A stretch of DNA of 64,000 bases. It comes from Mytilus californianus. Its lineage: Eukaryota > Mollusca > Bivalvia > Mytilida > Mytilidae. Below the pieces are notes generated by a model. It ran no database searches, was not told the DNA's origin, and saw only the letters and a program-made list of their open reading frames with translations. Below, one piece after another: positions 12,871 through 23,558 of the stretch. The position numbers and the translations under genes are program-made. Numbering within the stretch: the stretch's first letter is position 1; each line of letters opens with the position of its first letter. Location of the stretch: positions 85,371,143 through 85,435,142 of the forward strand of contig NW_026262679.1 of the NCBI RefSeq assembly GCF_021869535.1, written 5' to 3'.

Positions 12871-13705
12871 GTACAAAATAGGGATGTCAACGAGTACTCG
12901 AGTACTCGAGTATCGCTCGGTATTACCGAGTATCGATTACCAAAATGATACTCGACTAATCGGTTTCTTGTTAGAATGTTGTTGCTTTCTTACGTTTATA
13001 AACAAAACAAAAATATTTAAAAAGATTAAAATACGATTCGAATGTTTGCGTTTAAACTATCATTTAAAATTCCTCCAAACAGATGTACATGTAAGATATA
13101 TGAACAAGAGCATTTTTCCAAGGCTTACACTTTTAGCTAATCTTAGTCACTCCCCCATCTCTGTACCGTCAGAGCATATATTTCATACAAGTACTGTTAA
13201 TTACCTAACAGATTTGGGAAATCGCTATGACCCAGAAAAAGTTGACAAGATGATATTTTTAAATTAGAACAAATTCGTTGCACCCTGTGTCGACCCTCAG
13301 AAAATAATTAATGGTATCAGTAAGTTCTAATCATCACCCCTTTGTTGATCATTTAATGTGTTTTTCTATGGTTCCCAAATACTGTTGTTTGAGTAATAAT
13401 TTTTCTATAGATATTAATTAATTACTTGATTAGATTATTATTAGTTTACATAACTAGTACATGTAGTACATGAGCTATTAATTATGGTATAAAATTCCTT
13501 GGACTATATTATCTAGTCCTAGGTAATAATGTTCAGGGTTTTACGACCATAAGACAACGACCCCCAATACATGTACATAAAAGGGTATAATTTTGTGTTT
13601 CCGTTTTGTAAATGTTTTACCGAGCGAGTACTCGAGTATCGCTCGGTAAACCCAACGAGTAATCGATTAGTAAATCTTCACCGACTTGACATCCCTAGTA
13701 CAAAA
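12871..13705. mobile_element. hAT-superfamily transposon relic with intact ends and 8-bp TSD
   Basis: Inverted ends TAGGGATGTCAA (from 12879) and TTGACATCCCTA (to 13697) are flanked by an exact 8-bp direct duplication GTACAAAA at 12871-12878 and 13698-13705. Subterminal CGAGTACTCGAGTATCGCTC-type text occurs at both ends in opposite orientation. An 8-bp duplication and such ends are the hallmark of hAT elements. Inside lies a remnant of the transposase C-terminus. At 819 bp it is an internally deleted, non-autonomous copy. Confidence 0.85.
13115..13267 (+). pseudogene. hAT transposase C-terminal (dimerisation region) remnant
   Basis: The reading frame here contains FPRLTLLAN, then PISVPSEHIFHTS, then GNRYDPEKVDKMIFLN before a stop. 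This follows the order of the hAT dimerisation domain: P-x-L-x-x-LA, a S-V-P-S-E-x-x-F block, then an R-x-x-L-x-P-E-x-V-x-x-x-x-F-L-type block. The second and third blocks are separated and slightly degenerate, and nothing upstream in the element encodes the catalytic region or a BED finger. It is a broken C-terminal relic, not a functional transposase. Confidence 0.75.
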
Positions 13706-15020
13706 CAATAATCGAAAAACAAATTTGACAAACAGCAACTTTGGACAGGCACATACAGAATGGGCTGGGTTTAATATTTTTGTGTTAAACATATTTGATT
13801 AGTCTTTTTTAATAATTTTTATTTTTACCTTCATTTGTATTTTCGTTATGGATTTATGAGACTCGAACATCGTTGAACTACTGTTGCCTCTAATTACAAT
13901 TGCATGACCATTTTCCGTTGTAATACCTCAAGTTGTCATTCAAAAAGTACTTGCTTCAAATGTGTCGGATCGACTGTAAGGAACTCTTACAGGGGTATTA
14001 ACTGTCAAATTCATGTTCACCGATTTGACTTAAATTCTCATATTTGATTTGTAACATACTAAAACGTAAATCCAAATTACAAAAAGTCTTAAATAAACAA
14101 TTAACAATGCATGGACTCGATAATATATATCAACATTTCGTGTGTATTTTTGTCTGGACGCCATCTAATTAACCATCGAGATGACCTCCGAAGACTGCCG
14201 ACGGTCATTAAGCCCGATATAAACATAAATATAAATATACATAGATAGCTCAAGTGCAATTGGATTTTTCTTGGTCTGTTTGATTTCATATTGAAGTTTA
14301 AAAAGTATGTTTATCATCGTTTTACCTGTATGAGAATGATTTTTTCTGTGGATAGAATCAGTCAACCAAATGGTTCATCCTTGTTTCACTTTCAATGTTG
14401 ACATTCTTTTCATTTTAATAGCGGAATACATGCGTAACCCATGTTCAGCTTAGGGGTTAAATTGAAGGTCACATGAATACGGATTCAATGAGGTCGAATT
14501 ATTCACTTACAAGTGAATAATTCATCATCTATGTTTCTTAGCTTATTTTGACAAAATTGAACCAAATTGGCTGCTAAAAGCGAATTATTATTTCACTATT
14601 TCACTTTCATTAATGATTGAACAATCAAAAATCTATTTCTTTTTTTTTAATATCTCGTAGCTAATGCCCCTTTAAATTACTACTAAGACTGTACGTTTTG
14701 ATTTTGAAATATCAACAAATTATAAAATGACTATTAGGAAAATTAACACAAACTATAAGAACATATATATGCATCCAATGAATGTTATTTCAAAACTTAA
14801 TCATGAATATGAATTGAATCTGGACAGTGAAGGCAAATAGTTTCAGACCAGGCAAAACTGTCCTTAACAAGGATGTTAGATCTATTCTACAGAACTTGAG
14901 GCCCATCTGAATTAATCAGCACGTCAATGAAAGATAAATCGAAAAATAATATCCAAGCTATTAGTTCTGTGAACTTTAATCATTACAAAATATTGGGTTT
15001 TTTTTTTATTTCAATGTTTG
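13706..15020. other. Non-coding stretch with a family B fragment and a small palindrome
   Basis: 13850-13960 has a family B fragment (GGATTTATGAGACTCGAACA). At about 14496-14523 GAATTATTCACTT and its inverse, separated by ACAA, form a 13-bp-arm hairpin. No gene seen. Confidence 0.5.
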
Positions 15021-15027
15021 GGGCCCT

Positions 15028-15168
15028 TTATAACTTGCTGTTCGGTGTGAGCCAAGGCTCCGTGTTGAAGGCCGTACTTTGACCTATAATTGTTTACTTT
15101 TTTCACATTTTGACTTGGATGGAGAGTTGTCTCATTGGCACTCATACCACATCTTCTTATTTCTAATA
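15028..15168 (-). repeat. Dispersed mussel repeat, family A (minus copy, fragment)
   Basis: Contains GTTGAAGGCCGTACTTTGAC and GTTGTCTCATTGGCACTCAT, the reverse complement of the family A blocks seen at 22141, 39624 and 50491. Confidence 0.85.
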
Positions 15169-15169
15169 A

Positions 15170-16735
15170 ATGCAACAATATTATTGACCTGTAAAATCTC
15201 GTACACAAATATCAATAAAATAGTTTCTATATTTCATGAGCCTCATTTAATATCATATACGTTATTCTTTTAAAATAACACCACGTTTATTTACAATGAC
15301 AAATATTTTATATCGTTTATCCGAAGAATAAATATCTTATCTTATTCAAAGATATGGCAGTTTTAAGTATATTTCAAATCCATTCTCTATCTTTAATTAA
15401 AGGAAGTAAATATTTCAATTAATTATAATTTTGTGATGTCTTTGCATTGTAGAAATGATTCGAATACAGATTATTCAGAGAAAAATAACAAACCTGAAGA
15501 TGGTAAGATTGAATGTTTGTTATAGGAAGCATCATTGAGTAGGCGAGACCCTGAATCCCTAAATTAGTCCAATAAGTCAGGTGACTGTCCTTTACATCGT
15601 TGAGTTGATCTTTTAACTTTAGGGTTGCCTGTCTCTCCGGCCCTATAATTTTCAAAAACAAATTGTATAGTTATCAATAGGAAATGACATGTTTTACCTA
15701 CGTTTATGAATGGTCTTTCCTTTACTACCTCAGATTCTATACTATACATATAACATTCATGGTAACCTTCGAATCTTGTAAAATCATAAGAAAACAGCAA
15801 ACTCACCAAATGTATCATGAACATTCCATGTTTTCTTTCAATTTAGAAATTGTTTGCCACCTCCAACCATCAAGATATTAAAACAGGAATTGAAATATAA
15901 AGATATTCATTGCCACAACAAATTGCGATGTCGAATATTTCATTTCTAACTAATTTTGCTAAAAGTTCTTCTCTTTTTAACTCCTTTTCAAATATTTTAA
16001 TTTTTCGTTACATATGATTTTTGTGGGACAGATATAAAAGCTGTAACTATATATTTTATCATAGGCCATTGGTGTAAGTAACTGCAACTGCATAATTTGA
16101 TAAAGATCAAATGATAATGGCCTCCTCCTTTGTTTCAACTGAATCAATTATAAATACATATGGAATAAGATTCTTATCAATACGCAATAATTCATGACTC
16201 TAAAAATTTAGAAATTCTAGTCATTTTACGTAAACACCAGTCTGCATAAGTATTGAGCGGAGAAAAAACAAGATAATAAGATATTAATTTTAATTTTCAA
16301 ACCACAATTATAATAAACTTTATACTAGTGCCACAAATTAAAAGTAGATGATTTATAAGTTATCGTATTCAATGACAACGATTTGATGCACTTATATTGT
16401 TCTTTGTCTTCAGTTGAGGTTTTAAAAAACTTGAAATCTGTTAAATATGAAAATATTTTAAGGCGTTTTTGAAGGCATTTGAGCTCTTGTCATAACTGAT
16501 ATGCATTATTTGCATTAAATAACAACATTATTTACTGATGGGTAAATTACGCATATAAAACATTTGAAAAGATCAATTATTTTTAAAGTAAAAGGTAAAA
16601 AACGGCACCAAACTGTATAGGGTATTGAGTCTATTGTGGGTACATGAGTTCTGTTTTTACTTATGTTTTATTGCCTTTTTCTAACAGAATTAGCACTGAC
16701 AGTTAAGTTGTTATTGAAAGATTTCTCTTTTTTTT
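15170..16735. other. Non-coding stretch
   Basis: Overlapping short ORFs near 15419-15881 on both strands have no splice or family support. No other features seen. Confidence 0.5.
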
Positions 16736-16741
16736 TGCTAG

Positions 16742-16918
16742 ATTGTACAGAAAAATCGTCTAAATCAGTGAGCAGAAGAAACGAAATAAGGTGCATACAA
16801 CGGATGAATAAAATATTAAAAGAAACTATTCTTAAAATTAATGAAACAGAAGTCCTTTCTATTGAAAATGAAGAATTGTCTAAACTTCTGGGAATATGCA
16901 AATCCCTCGGATTAAAAG
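16742..16918 (+). CDS. TIR-domain adaptor (TICAM-like), internal exon A
   Basis: Internal exon bounded by a strong acceptor (TTTTTTTTTGCTAG) and donor AAAAG/GTACTT, both phase 1. It encodes about 59 residues, Lys- and Glu-rich (KSVSRRNEIRCIQRMNKIL and ETEVLSIENEELSKLLGIC), predicted helical, with no domain I can name. Splicing to the micro-exon at 20786 and then to the TIR exon at 22951 keeps one open frame. A weaker alternative acceptor (TCTAACAG) lies about 50 bp upstream and is also in frame. The gene must have more 5' exons, which I did not identify. Confidence 0.65.
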
Positions 16919-17238
16919 GTACTTATTGGAAGTTATAAATGTAAGAAAATGGTATGTTTCTTTATCTGAAGTTAAGAAGCTGTTCATCAACAAATTAAGA
17001 GGCTTTAACCAAGCAGTTTGTTTTAAACGAGCCCCTTCCCTACTGTTTTGATTTTTTTTAATAGACAAGTGTTCTCTTTACAGATGACATAGTATTGTAT
17101 GACATTTGATAGAGAAATGGACATGAAGACGGCCATTTGTTGAGCTGAAAGTAATTGAATACGTCTGTATTACACCTTCTCCGTATATTACCACCTTATA
17201 TCATTACCGTTGCACAAATCTTGAGAATTTTACATATT

Positions 17239-18226
17239 ATATATGTTAGCGGCAATAAGAGAAATTAGGCATGAAGCTTAAATCCTAGACAATAAGCTAA
17301 CGCCTAGGCAGTAAGTCTATTGCCTGTTTATGTGGCACATCAAATATTGTGAAAACTTCAATTAAATTAGAAGCCACGTTTGAAGCACTTTTTGACGTAA
17401 GAGCTCTAGTAATATAAAATATAAAATATAAAACTCGTTGGATAAAACAGGTTTTACTACTACTACTCCCTTTCCTATGCACTTTTTATCATGTTACAAT
17501 TTTCACAAATGGAAGAAATAGTACAATGAAATCTTGGAAAAAGTTTGCAAAGCCATTATCATAAAAATAAGAAGATGTGGTATGATTGCAAATGAGACAA
17601 CTCTCCACAAGAGACCAAATGACATAGAAGTTAACAACTATAGGTCAACATACGGTCTTCGGCAATGAGCAAAACCATACCGCAAAGTCAGCGAAATGAC
17701 AGGCACTTACAGAATGTGGCGGGGATAAACTAGTTTGAAGGCGTCAACCCTCCTAATTATACAGTCTATAATAAGGATAGGCTGCTATGACGTATTTCTT
17801 TGTGTTTTTTCCCCCAAAATACCACACAGTTACTTTAAAAAACTTTGAAATTTCCCTCATCATTTTAATTACCAGTCTTTTAAACCTCCAAATACGAGTA
17901 AGTTCTGTTTTGAATACGAAAAAATACTAAAAATTGAAGATCTTTTAAATTACTTTATATTAATATTTGGAATATATTATTTTTAAAATATTATTTATCA
18001 AGAATATTTCACCGAATGTGCATGTATTTGGAAGATAAGCAAAAATCCCAAAGTTAAATTATTGCCTGAAATGATGTTCGGCAATAGGTTGAATAATCTT
18101 CATCAGATTTCAGGAAATAAGCTTAATGCCTGAAAATTTCAGGCAATAGCTTAATGCCTAGGCGTTAGCTTATTGTATAGGATTTAAGCTTAATGCATAA
18201 TTTCACTTATTGCCGCTAACATATAT
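17239..18226. mobile_element. Terminal-inverted-repeat element with TTAGCGGCAATAAG ends
   Basis: Left end TTAGCGGCAATAAG at 17246 and right end CTTATTGCCGCTAA to 18219 belong to inverted repeats of roughly 70 bp that also share CTAACGCCTAGGCA and AAGCTTAAATCCTA. The palindromic ATATATG/CATATAT flank makes the exact target duplication uncertain. A family A repeat is nested inside. A second, left-truncated copy of the right half lies at 30190-30510. It has no coding capacity, so it is non-autonomous. Confidence 0.8.
17563..17757 (+). repeat. Dispersed mussel repeat, family A (nested copy)
   Basis: GAAGATGTGGTATGATTGCA, AATGAGACAACTCTCCACAA and ACAGAATGTGGCGGGGATAA mark a family A copy. It sits between the inverted ends of the 17239-18226 element, so it inserted later or was carried along. 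Confidence 0.85.
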
Positions 18227-18554
18227 ATGTCGAATAACAACACATATACTTCGTCAGTATGATGTAAATCAAAATGGAGTCTAATTAATCTATGCTGATA
18301 CAAATCTTGAACGTAATGAAAATTAAAAATCGAAAAAAGCTTGTATAATGTTAAAATATGGAAGTTCACGCAAATTAAGTATTGACAATAGAATATGCTG
18401 TGTATGTATATGTTACAGTACAAATTTGAATTCAGTAGGATCCAGAATGCAAATTTAAAAAATTGAAATTCCAATATCTACTGGTATGAATTGGGATATC
18501 CGGATTTGCACCAGGAGGATTCTGTATTGTACTTTGATAGGCCACTAGTCACAT

Positions 18555-18647
18555 GCACACTGTGTAACGAATTTATAACGACTATATCTAAATGTGGCTT
18601 AACGCCACATTTAGATATAGTCGTTATAAATTCGTTACACAGTGTGC
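18555..18647. repeat. Perfect 44-bp-arm palindrome
   Basis: 18555-18598 and 18604-18647 are exact reverse complements, separated by only 5 bases (TTAAC). Arm ends are GCACACTGTGTAACG and AATGTGGC. Confidence 0.97.
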
Positions 18648-18768
18648 TAGTGACCTAATAAGATATATATGGGGTAAGTAAATTTCAAATGGAGAGCTTC
18701 GCTCTCACCCCATTTGGAATTTCTTGACCCCATATATATCGTATTAGGTCACTAGCACACTGTGTAAC
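18634..18768. repeat. Second palindrome sharing an arm with the first
   Basis: 18634-18675 pairs with 18727-18768 (GTTACACAGTGTGCTAGTGA against its inverse, with few mismatches). The inner part also pairs (AAATTTCAAATGG with CCATTTGGAATTT, then AGAGC-TTC-GCTCT). The left arm overlaps the right arm of the 18555-18647 palindrome, so the middle segment can pair either way. Confidence 0.93.
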
Positions 18769-19158
18769 TACTAAAACAGAGTTAGTATGATTCTGGATTA
18801 TACTGGATTTTTTTTATAATGTATTATTTTTACTTAATTGCACTTAATTGGAAAGTAGAAAAACAAAATAAATGATACTAAAATGCCACTTTCAATACTT
18901 CATTACAAAGAAAATATGTTAAAATGCATAAACGTTCGTGAAATTTTTTATTTGCTAATATTTTGTTTATAGTACTTTCATAAGCTTTGATTTGTACTGG
19001 ATTTTAATTAGCATAAATCAGAATTTCAATGTCTACTAGTAGATATTGAAATTCCGATTTGTACTGAGAGGATTCGGGATCCTACTGATTCCAATTTGTA
19101 TTGTAACGTATACATCCCAAATGTAACAGCTAGTGCAACCAGCTGTTGAGGTTTCATA

Positions 19159-19748
19159 GTGCTACAGGATATGAACTTCACCTTTTCGTTGACCCCATTG
19201 GGTGCCAGCTTTTTTAATTTAACTATCGAAAATCTTTCCCGAGTGAATTTATCCTCCCTATATCATACAGTGTTGTGGTCAATGATGGTAATAGTCAGTC
19301 GATTGAGATACAATGTATGTCTTGGTGTGGTCAATGGATCTCAAATGTCGACTGGGGGAAGGTCTGACTTGCAATTATAGTCACTACGACGACCGTTCAT
19401 ACGCTTGTGAAATGGCTGTTCTGACTCACCAACATACTGTTTCCCACATTCACACTTTAGTAGATAGACAGAGTTTGTAATCTAGCATTAATATTGCAAA
19501 ATATTGTGTATTTCGTACCAGTGGAGTGACTGTTAAAAGTCTGGGTATGCAGTTATTGCTTGCAAGTCAGACATCATTTGTTCTCACAACCTTTAAAAGA
19601 GCCTGCTGACAGAGAGTCTGGTTTGAGGGATAAATCAGCCCTTACCAAATCTTTTGGCCTATGGAAAGCCAATATTGATGATTCGGGGAAGATCCTAAAT
19701 AGTTTAGGGTGTTTTTCGATTTCTTTCCATGATACCTTTGACATGTAA
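19159..19748 (-). pseudogene. Penelope-like retroelement relic: RT-EN linker and GIY-YIG endonuclease
   Basis: Read on the minus strand from 19748, the translation gives KEIEKHPKLFRIFPESSILA, then FHRPKDLVRADLS, then CLTCK. After frame changes it gives NSVYLLKCECGKQYVGESEQ with PFHKRMNGRRSDY, then SRHLRS and finally KLKKLAPNGVNEKVKF. The R-P-K-(N/D)-L-x-x-x-L-V-R-A-x-L linker, the C-x-T-C motif and the VYLLxCxCGxxYVGxx core are those of Penelope-like elements with a C-terminal GIY-YIG nuclease. Several stops and at least two frame shifts show it is dead. The reverse-transcriptase part upstream is missing here. Confidence 0.85.
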
Positions 19749-19749
19749 T

Positions 19750-20780
19750 GTACAATTTTTCATTTTTATCAAAGTTTGCAATTGTTGGAAGGTTTAAAAG
19801 TCATGAAATTTACCAGATTCAGGTTTTTGAACATAAAACTTCTAAAAATAAATATCGCGTCAACATTATACTGAAATTATATTAGGGAAATAAAGTCGAA
19901 CATTAAAAGCTGAAAACGTGAACTGATTTATTTCTTCCTGATAATAAGAATGCAAAATTATCAAAACATGTAAAAAAAAATAATAAAAAACGTTTAATTT
20001 TTCGATAACAGTATTATATTCATCAATATATTTTTTTTTCCGAGTTAAACGGATTTTTTTGGCAACGTATTGTTCTTTTATTCGGGGCATAACGTATATA
20101 CGATCACGACTGTCAAACATTAAAACTTTCAAAAGCTAAAACACAATTAATTCTTTCCCTTCCAGATCATCGATATAATTTTTTATTGTAGCCCATAATT
20201 GTCATATGTTGGGGATTTTTCATTTGTCTAACAGATTTTAATGAATATGCTCTCCAAACAATTATATTATAATCAATTTATGTAACCTTAAATCAACTCA
20301 TAACCTGTCGAGTGCCCAAATACAGATGTCAGCTGTCTGGATGCTATGATTTTCAATCATTATTGAAACGATGATTTTGACAAACATTAACATTCTAATT
20401 TGATAATTCCATTGATTAATCTTTAAAACGTAAATTACACAACGTTTTATTCCCTAAAATTGATTTAGAAAGATAATTCTTCTGAACTAGTCTACACTTG
20501 GTTAGCATTCTCAAACACGTAACATTTTTATGAACTCAGAATCATATTCTGCTTTGAACTATGAACTGTTGGTCATGCAGAAAATTATAATATTTATCGT
20601 TTAATATTTCAGTTACATTGACATTTTAAATGCATATATATGATTGAATTATTTTAATACAAATAGTAAATTCTTGGTTCCTATCGAAGTATTCCTTAAA
20701 TTGACAGTACACTGGGTTTTTTTTTGTTAATGCAATCGTTATGTTTTCTATATATATATATGTTCTATCAATTCACTTAT
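19750..20780. other. Intronic AT-rich stretch
   Basis: Lies in the intron between the exons at 16742 and 20786. No gene or repeat boundary recognised. Confidence 0.5.
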
Positions 20781-20785
20781 TGTAG

Positions 20786-20824
20786 AGGAAGAAATAAATT
20801 GTATCATTCAAAGAGGATTACAAG
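20786..20824 (+). CDS. TIR-domain adaptor (TICAM-like), 39-nt micro-exon B
   Basis: Preceded by TTCACTTATTGTAG and followed by CAAG/GTATGA. Both boundaries are phase 1, matching the exons at 16742-16918 and 22951-23558. It encodes about 13 residues (EEEINCIIQRGLQ, the first Glu shared with exon A). The main support is frame continuity across both junctions. Because it is so short, its use is less certain than that of its neighbours. Confidence 0.5.
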
Positions 20825-21059
20825 GTATGACCTTTGATAAAATGGCTGAACAGCTTTTAGTTAGGCTAATGCAAATTTGCTATATATCGCACAATGTGCA
20901 TGTTATTAACGGCAACGCCAAAATAACCATGGAAGTATTATATTGACTATGTTACTTCCATGATATAACTTTCATTTCTGTTTTCTTCTAAATGGGGTTT
21001 TTTCGTCGTATGTCGTAATGGCAGATAAAGGATTTTTAACTCCCTTTAAAAAGGTATTT

Positions 21060-21320
21060 GTGTCTTATTATAGTCCGTTTCTATGTATGTTGGCGTTTGT
21101 TTTTGTAGCAGTTCAGTGTTTATGTTGTTCCGTTGTTTTCCTCTTATAGTTGATGTGTTTCCCTCGGTTTTGGTTTGTGACCTGGATTTGTTTCAGTTAA
21201 ATCGATTTATGAATATTGAACAGCAGTATACTACTGTTGCCTTTATTTATTTATTCGTTTTCAATAAATTAACTTCTTACTCATTTACTAAGACTTTACA
21301 TTGCTTACGCTTTTGAATAG
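21060..21320 (+). repeat. Dispersed mussel repeat, family B (copy)
   Basis: Near-identical over most of its length to 9465-9660, including TTTCTATGTATGTTGGCGTT and the AACAGCAGTATACTACTGTT block. It lies in the intron before the TIR exon. Confidence 0.85.
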
Positions 21321-22140
21321 AATTTAAACGCATTTGAAAATTCTAGGTACATGCATGATTGTGAAACATTTTTGATTGGCCTTTGATACCTGTATCAACT
21401 ATTATCATGGATTGACAACTGTGCTGAACTAATAATTCATTAATAAAGAAAAATTTGCATAGTTGAGGTAAATGTAATGAAAACAAATTTTTTTTTTTGT
21501 AAAAAAATAATAATATTTAGTACGTCCCAATCTGTTTATAAAAGAGTAACCTAAGTGATAACGATTAATCAGACATAATGAAAAATTAAAAACTTCATGT
21601 GTGCTGAGCACTATGGCATGTGTCCGGTAAACATAAACAAATCTGTGTATGCAGAAACAGTCTTATAAAATGATAATGGGAAGGGATGGGATATTACTTC
21701 AGATACAGATTGAGTGTTGCACGTCCAAGTCTAGCTTGTAAAACCGTTAATTAATTAAAATACAGACGTTTTAATGTTTCTCATTCATTTCATCAAAATT
21801 ATTTACTTGATAATTAATTTGTTAGTGTCTATCCTCCCCATCCCATAAAAAACGACAACCCCCAAAACGAACAAAAAACAAACCAATACAACCTGACCTT
21901 TGAAACGATGTAAAAAGATATTTTCAAACAAAACGATGAGTGTCACTGATATATGATCGGAATGTTATGCATACAAACTTTAGTTTAACATTTTTCGGGG
22001 AAATTTTTCTGATAAACGTAGCTAGATCTAACTGGAAAGTTGTTTGCGATATGTGTTAGTGCCATTTACTTATATTCGTGGCTTCCAACCTCCTTATATC
22101 GAATAATAAATAATACTCACTTCTAAAAGACTCTTAGTTT

Positions 22141-22665
22141 AAAAATGAGGAGATGTTGTATGATTTCCAATGAGACAACTGTCTACCTGCATTAAAATGA
22201 AGTGGTAGAAAGCAATTATAGGCTACCGTACGGCCTTCAACAATGAGAAAATCTCATACCGTATAGTCGGCTATAAAAGGCCCCGACACAAAAGTGTGAC
22301 ACAATGCGAACGAGAAAACTGACGGCCTAATTTATAACAAATCAATTTACGAAAAACAAATATGACAGACATGAACCAACGGCAACCACTGTACTACAGG
22401 CTCCATACTTGGAACAGCCACCTAACGAGTGTGGCGTGGTTAAACATGTGTGTGAGCGCTCAACCCTCCCCTAACCATGGGACAGTGGTGTGACAGGACA
22501 TCACAAGCACAAACTGTAAACATCAGTTGCAATTAGCTTAACTCAAAAGATCGGTACGATGTACAACATAAAAACAATAGACACAAAGTACCGAAATAAG
22601 AGTACTCGCAGTTACTGAAAGAGTTCAAAGCCAATAATCACTAATAGATACAAGTAAATCATGTT
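22141..22665 (+). repeat. Dispersed mussel repeat, family A (long copy)
   Basis: Block order: GGAGATGTTGTATGATTTCC, CCGTACGGCCTTCAACAATG, GACAGACATGAACCAACGGC, AACGAGTGTGGCGTGGTTAA, GTACTCGCAGTTACTGAAAG. The same order recurs at 50491-51230 and in shorter form at 39624-39910. I recognise this as the commonest dispersed repeat of Mytilus; no protein is encoded. Confidence 0.9.
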
Positions 22666-22950
22666 CTCCCCGTGTATTCATGTACTACCTATAATTTTTA
22701 TATAGGATTAGACACCGACTTCATATCCATTGTGGCCGTGTGCTTTGGGCATGTTTTTCTTTCTTTCTGAGGACAAACACTTATTTTCAACTTTGAAAAA
22801 AAATAACAAACCACCACTGCTGTTGTTTGTATTTGTGTTTACTAATTCTAAATTGATGAAAACAAACTATGTTTTAAGTCTGCATTTCTGAAACAAATTA
22901 TTCCATTAGAAATTTTACATTATTAGATGATTTCGTCAAATATATTTCAG

Positions 22951-23558
22951 ACGATAATTTAGAACATAAAATCGAAGAAGTGGCGAAGAATAAAACCAAG
23001 CTTCCAGAGTGTTTGCGGTATGAATATTTTGATGCAATGGTTTACTACCTCGAGTCAGATCGGAATGTGGCAACAGAATTTTGCAAACAGTTGACATCTT
23101 TGGAACTAGAACATCCACTAAAACCGATCCTATACGACGATTCTCATTTAGATCATGTTACAAGTTCAAAACTCGAACAATTACAGCTGACTTGCGATAA
23201 TTCTATGTTCATTTTTGTACTTGTTACTGAAACTTTTATTAAGAACAGAACATTGCCAAAAACTGATGACCAATCAACATTAAATGGTAAGGATAGTGAC
23301 AAGTCAGATAAACTTGGAATTGATAACGAATTTAATCGTTTTTTCGATGAAATAGTTTATTATTGTGGTACGGAAAACAAAATAATACCTGTAAGAACAA
23401 AACAAGGTTTGCCACTACCATTTGGAATAGGCGCTGTGAAAGCAATTGATTTCTATAATCAAGACGACCAATACATCAAAGGGCTTAATCATCAATTTTC
23501 GAAAAGTGACGAAGAAAGACGAAAAAAAAAAACACAATTCGAGAAACAGTTTGAATGA
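22951..23558 (+). CDS. TIR-domain adaptor (TICAM/TRIF-TRAM-like), terminal TIR exon
   Basis: Terminal exon after TATATTTCAG, phase 1, encoding about 202 residues to a TGA. Residues about 22-175 read as a TIR domain. A box-1-like YFDAMVYYLESDRNVATEF is followed by a helix, then KPILYDDSHLDHVTSSKLEQ at the box-2/BB-loop position, FIFVLVTETFIKN as a core strand, and NKIIPVRTKQGLPLPFGIGA, which resembles the I-P-x-x-P-L-x-x-x-P-L-P segment of vertebrate TICAM2. The tail is basic (DEERRKKKTQFEKQFE), also as in TICAM proteins. No BB-loop R-D-x-x-P-G motif and no NADase glutamate were evident, so I infer a signalling adaptor in Toll-like receptor pathways, cytoplasmic. MyD88-like or another molluscan TIR protein remains possible. 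A possible AATAAA poly(A) signal lies at 23966. Confidence 0.75.

Larger units (their letters stand above)
18412..19107. mobile_element. Foldback-type element with imperfect inverted ends
   Basis: Left end GTTACAGTACAAATTTGAAT and right end, read inverted, GTTACAATACAAATTGGAAT are followed by matching TCAGTAGGATCC(A/C)GAAT blocks. The centre holds the double palindrome at 18555-18768. The flanking GTATAT and GTATAC may be a diverged target duplication. Confidence 0.65.

Noticed and set aside
12857..13114. Upstream half of a 136-codon plus-strand ORF
   Set aside because: It runs from flanking DNA across the hAT terminus and subterminal repeats; only the C-terminal part matches transposase.
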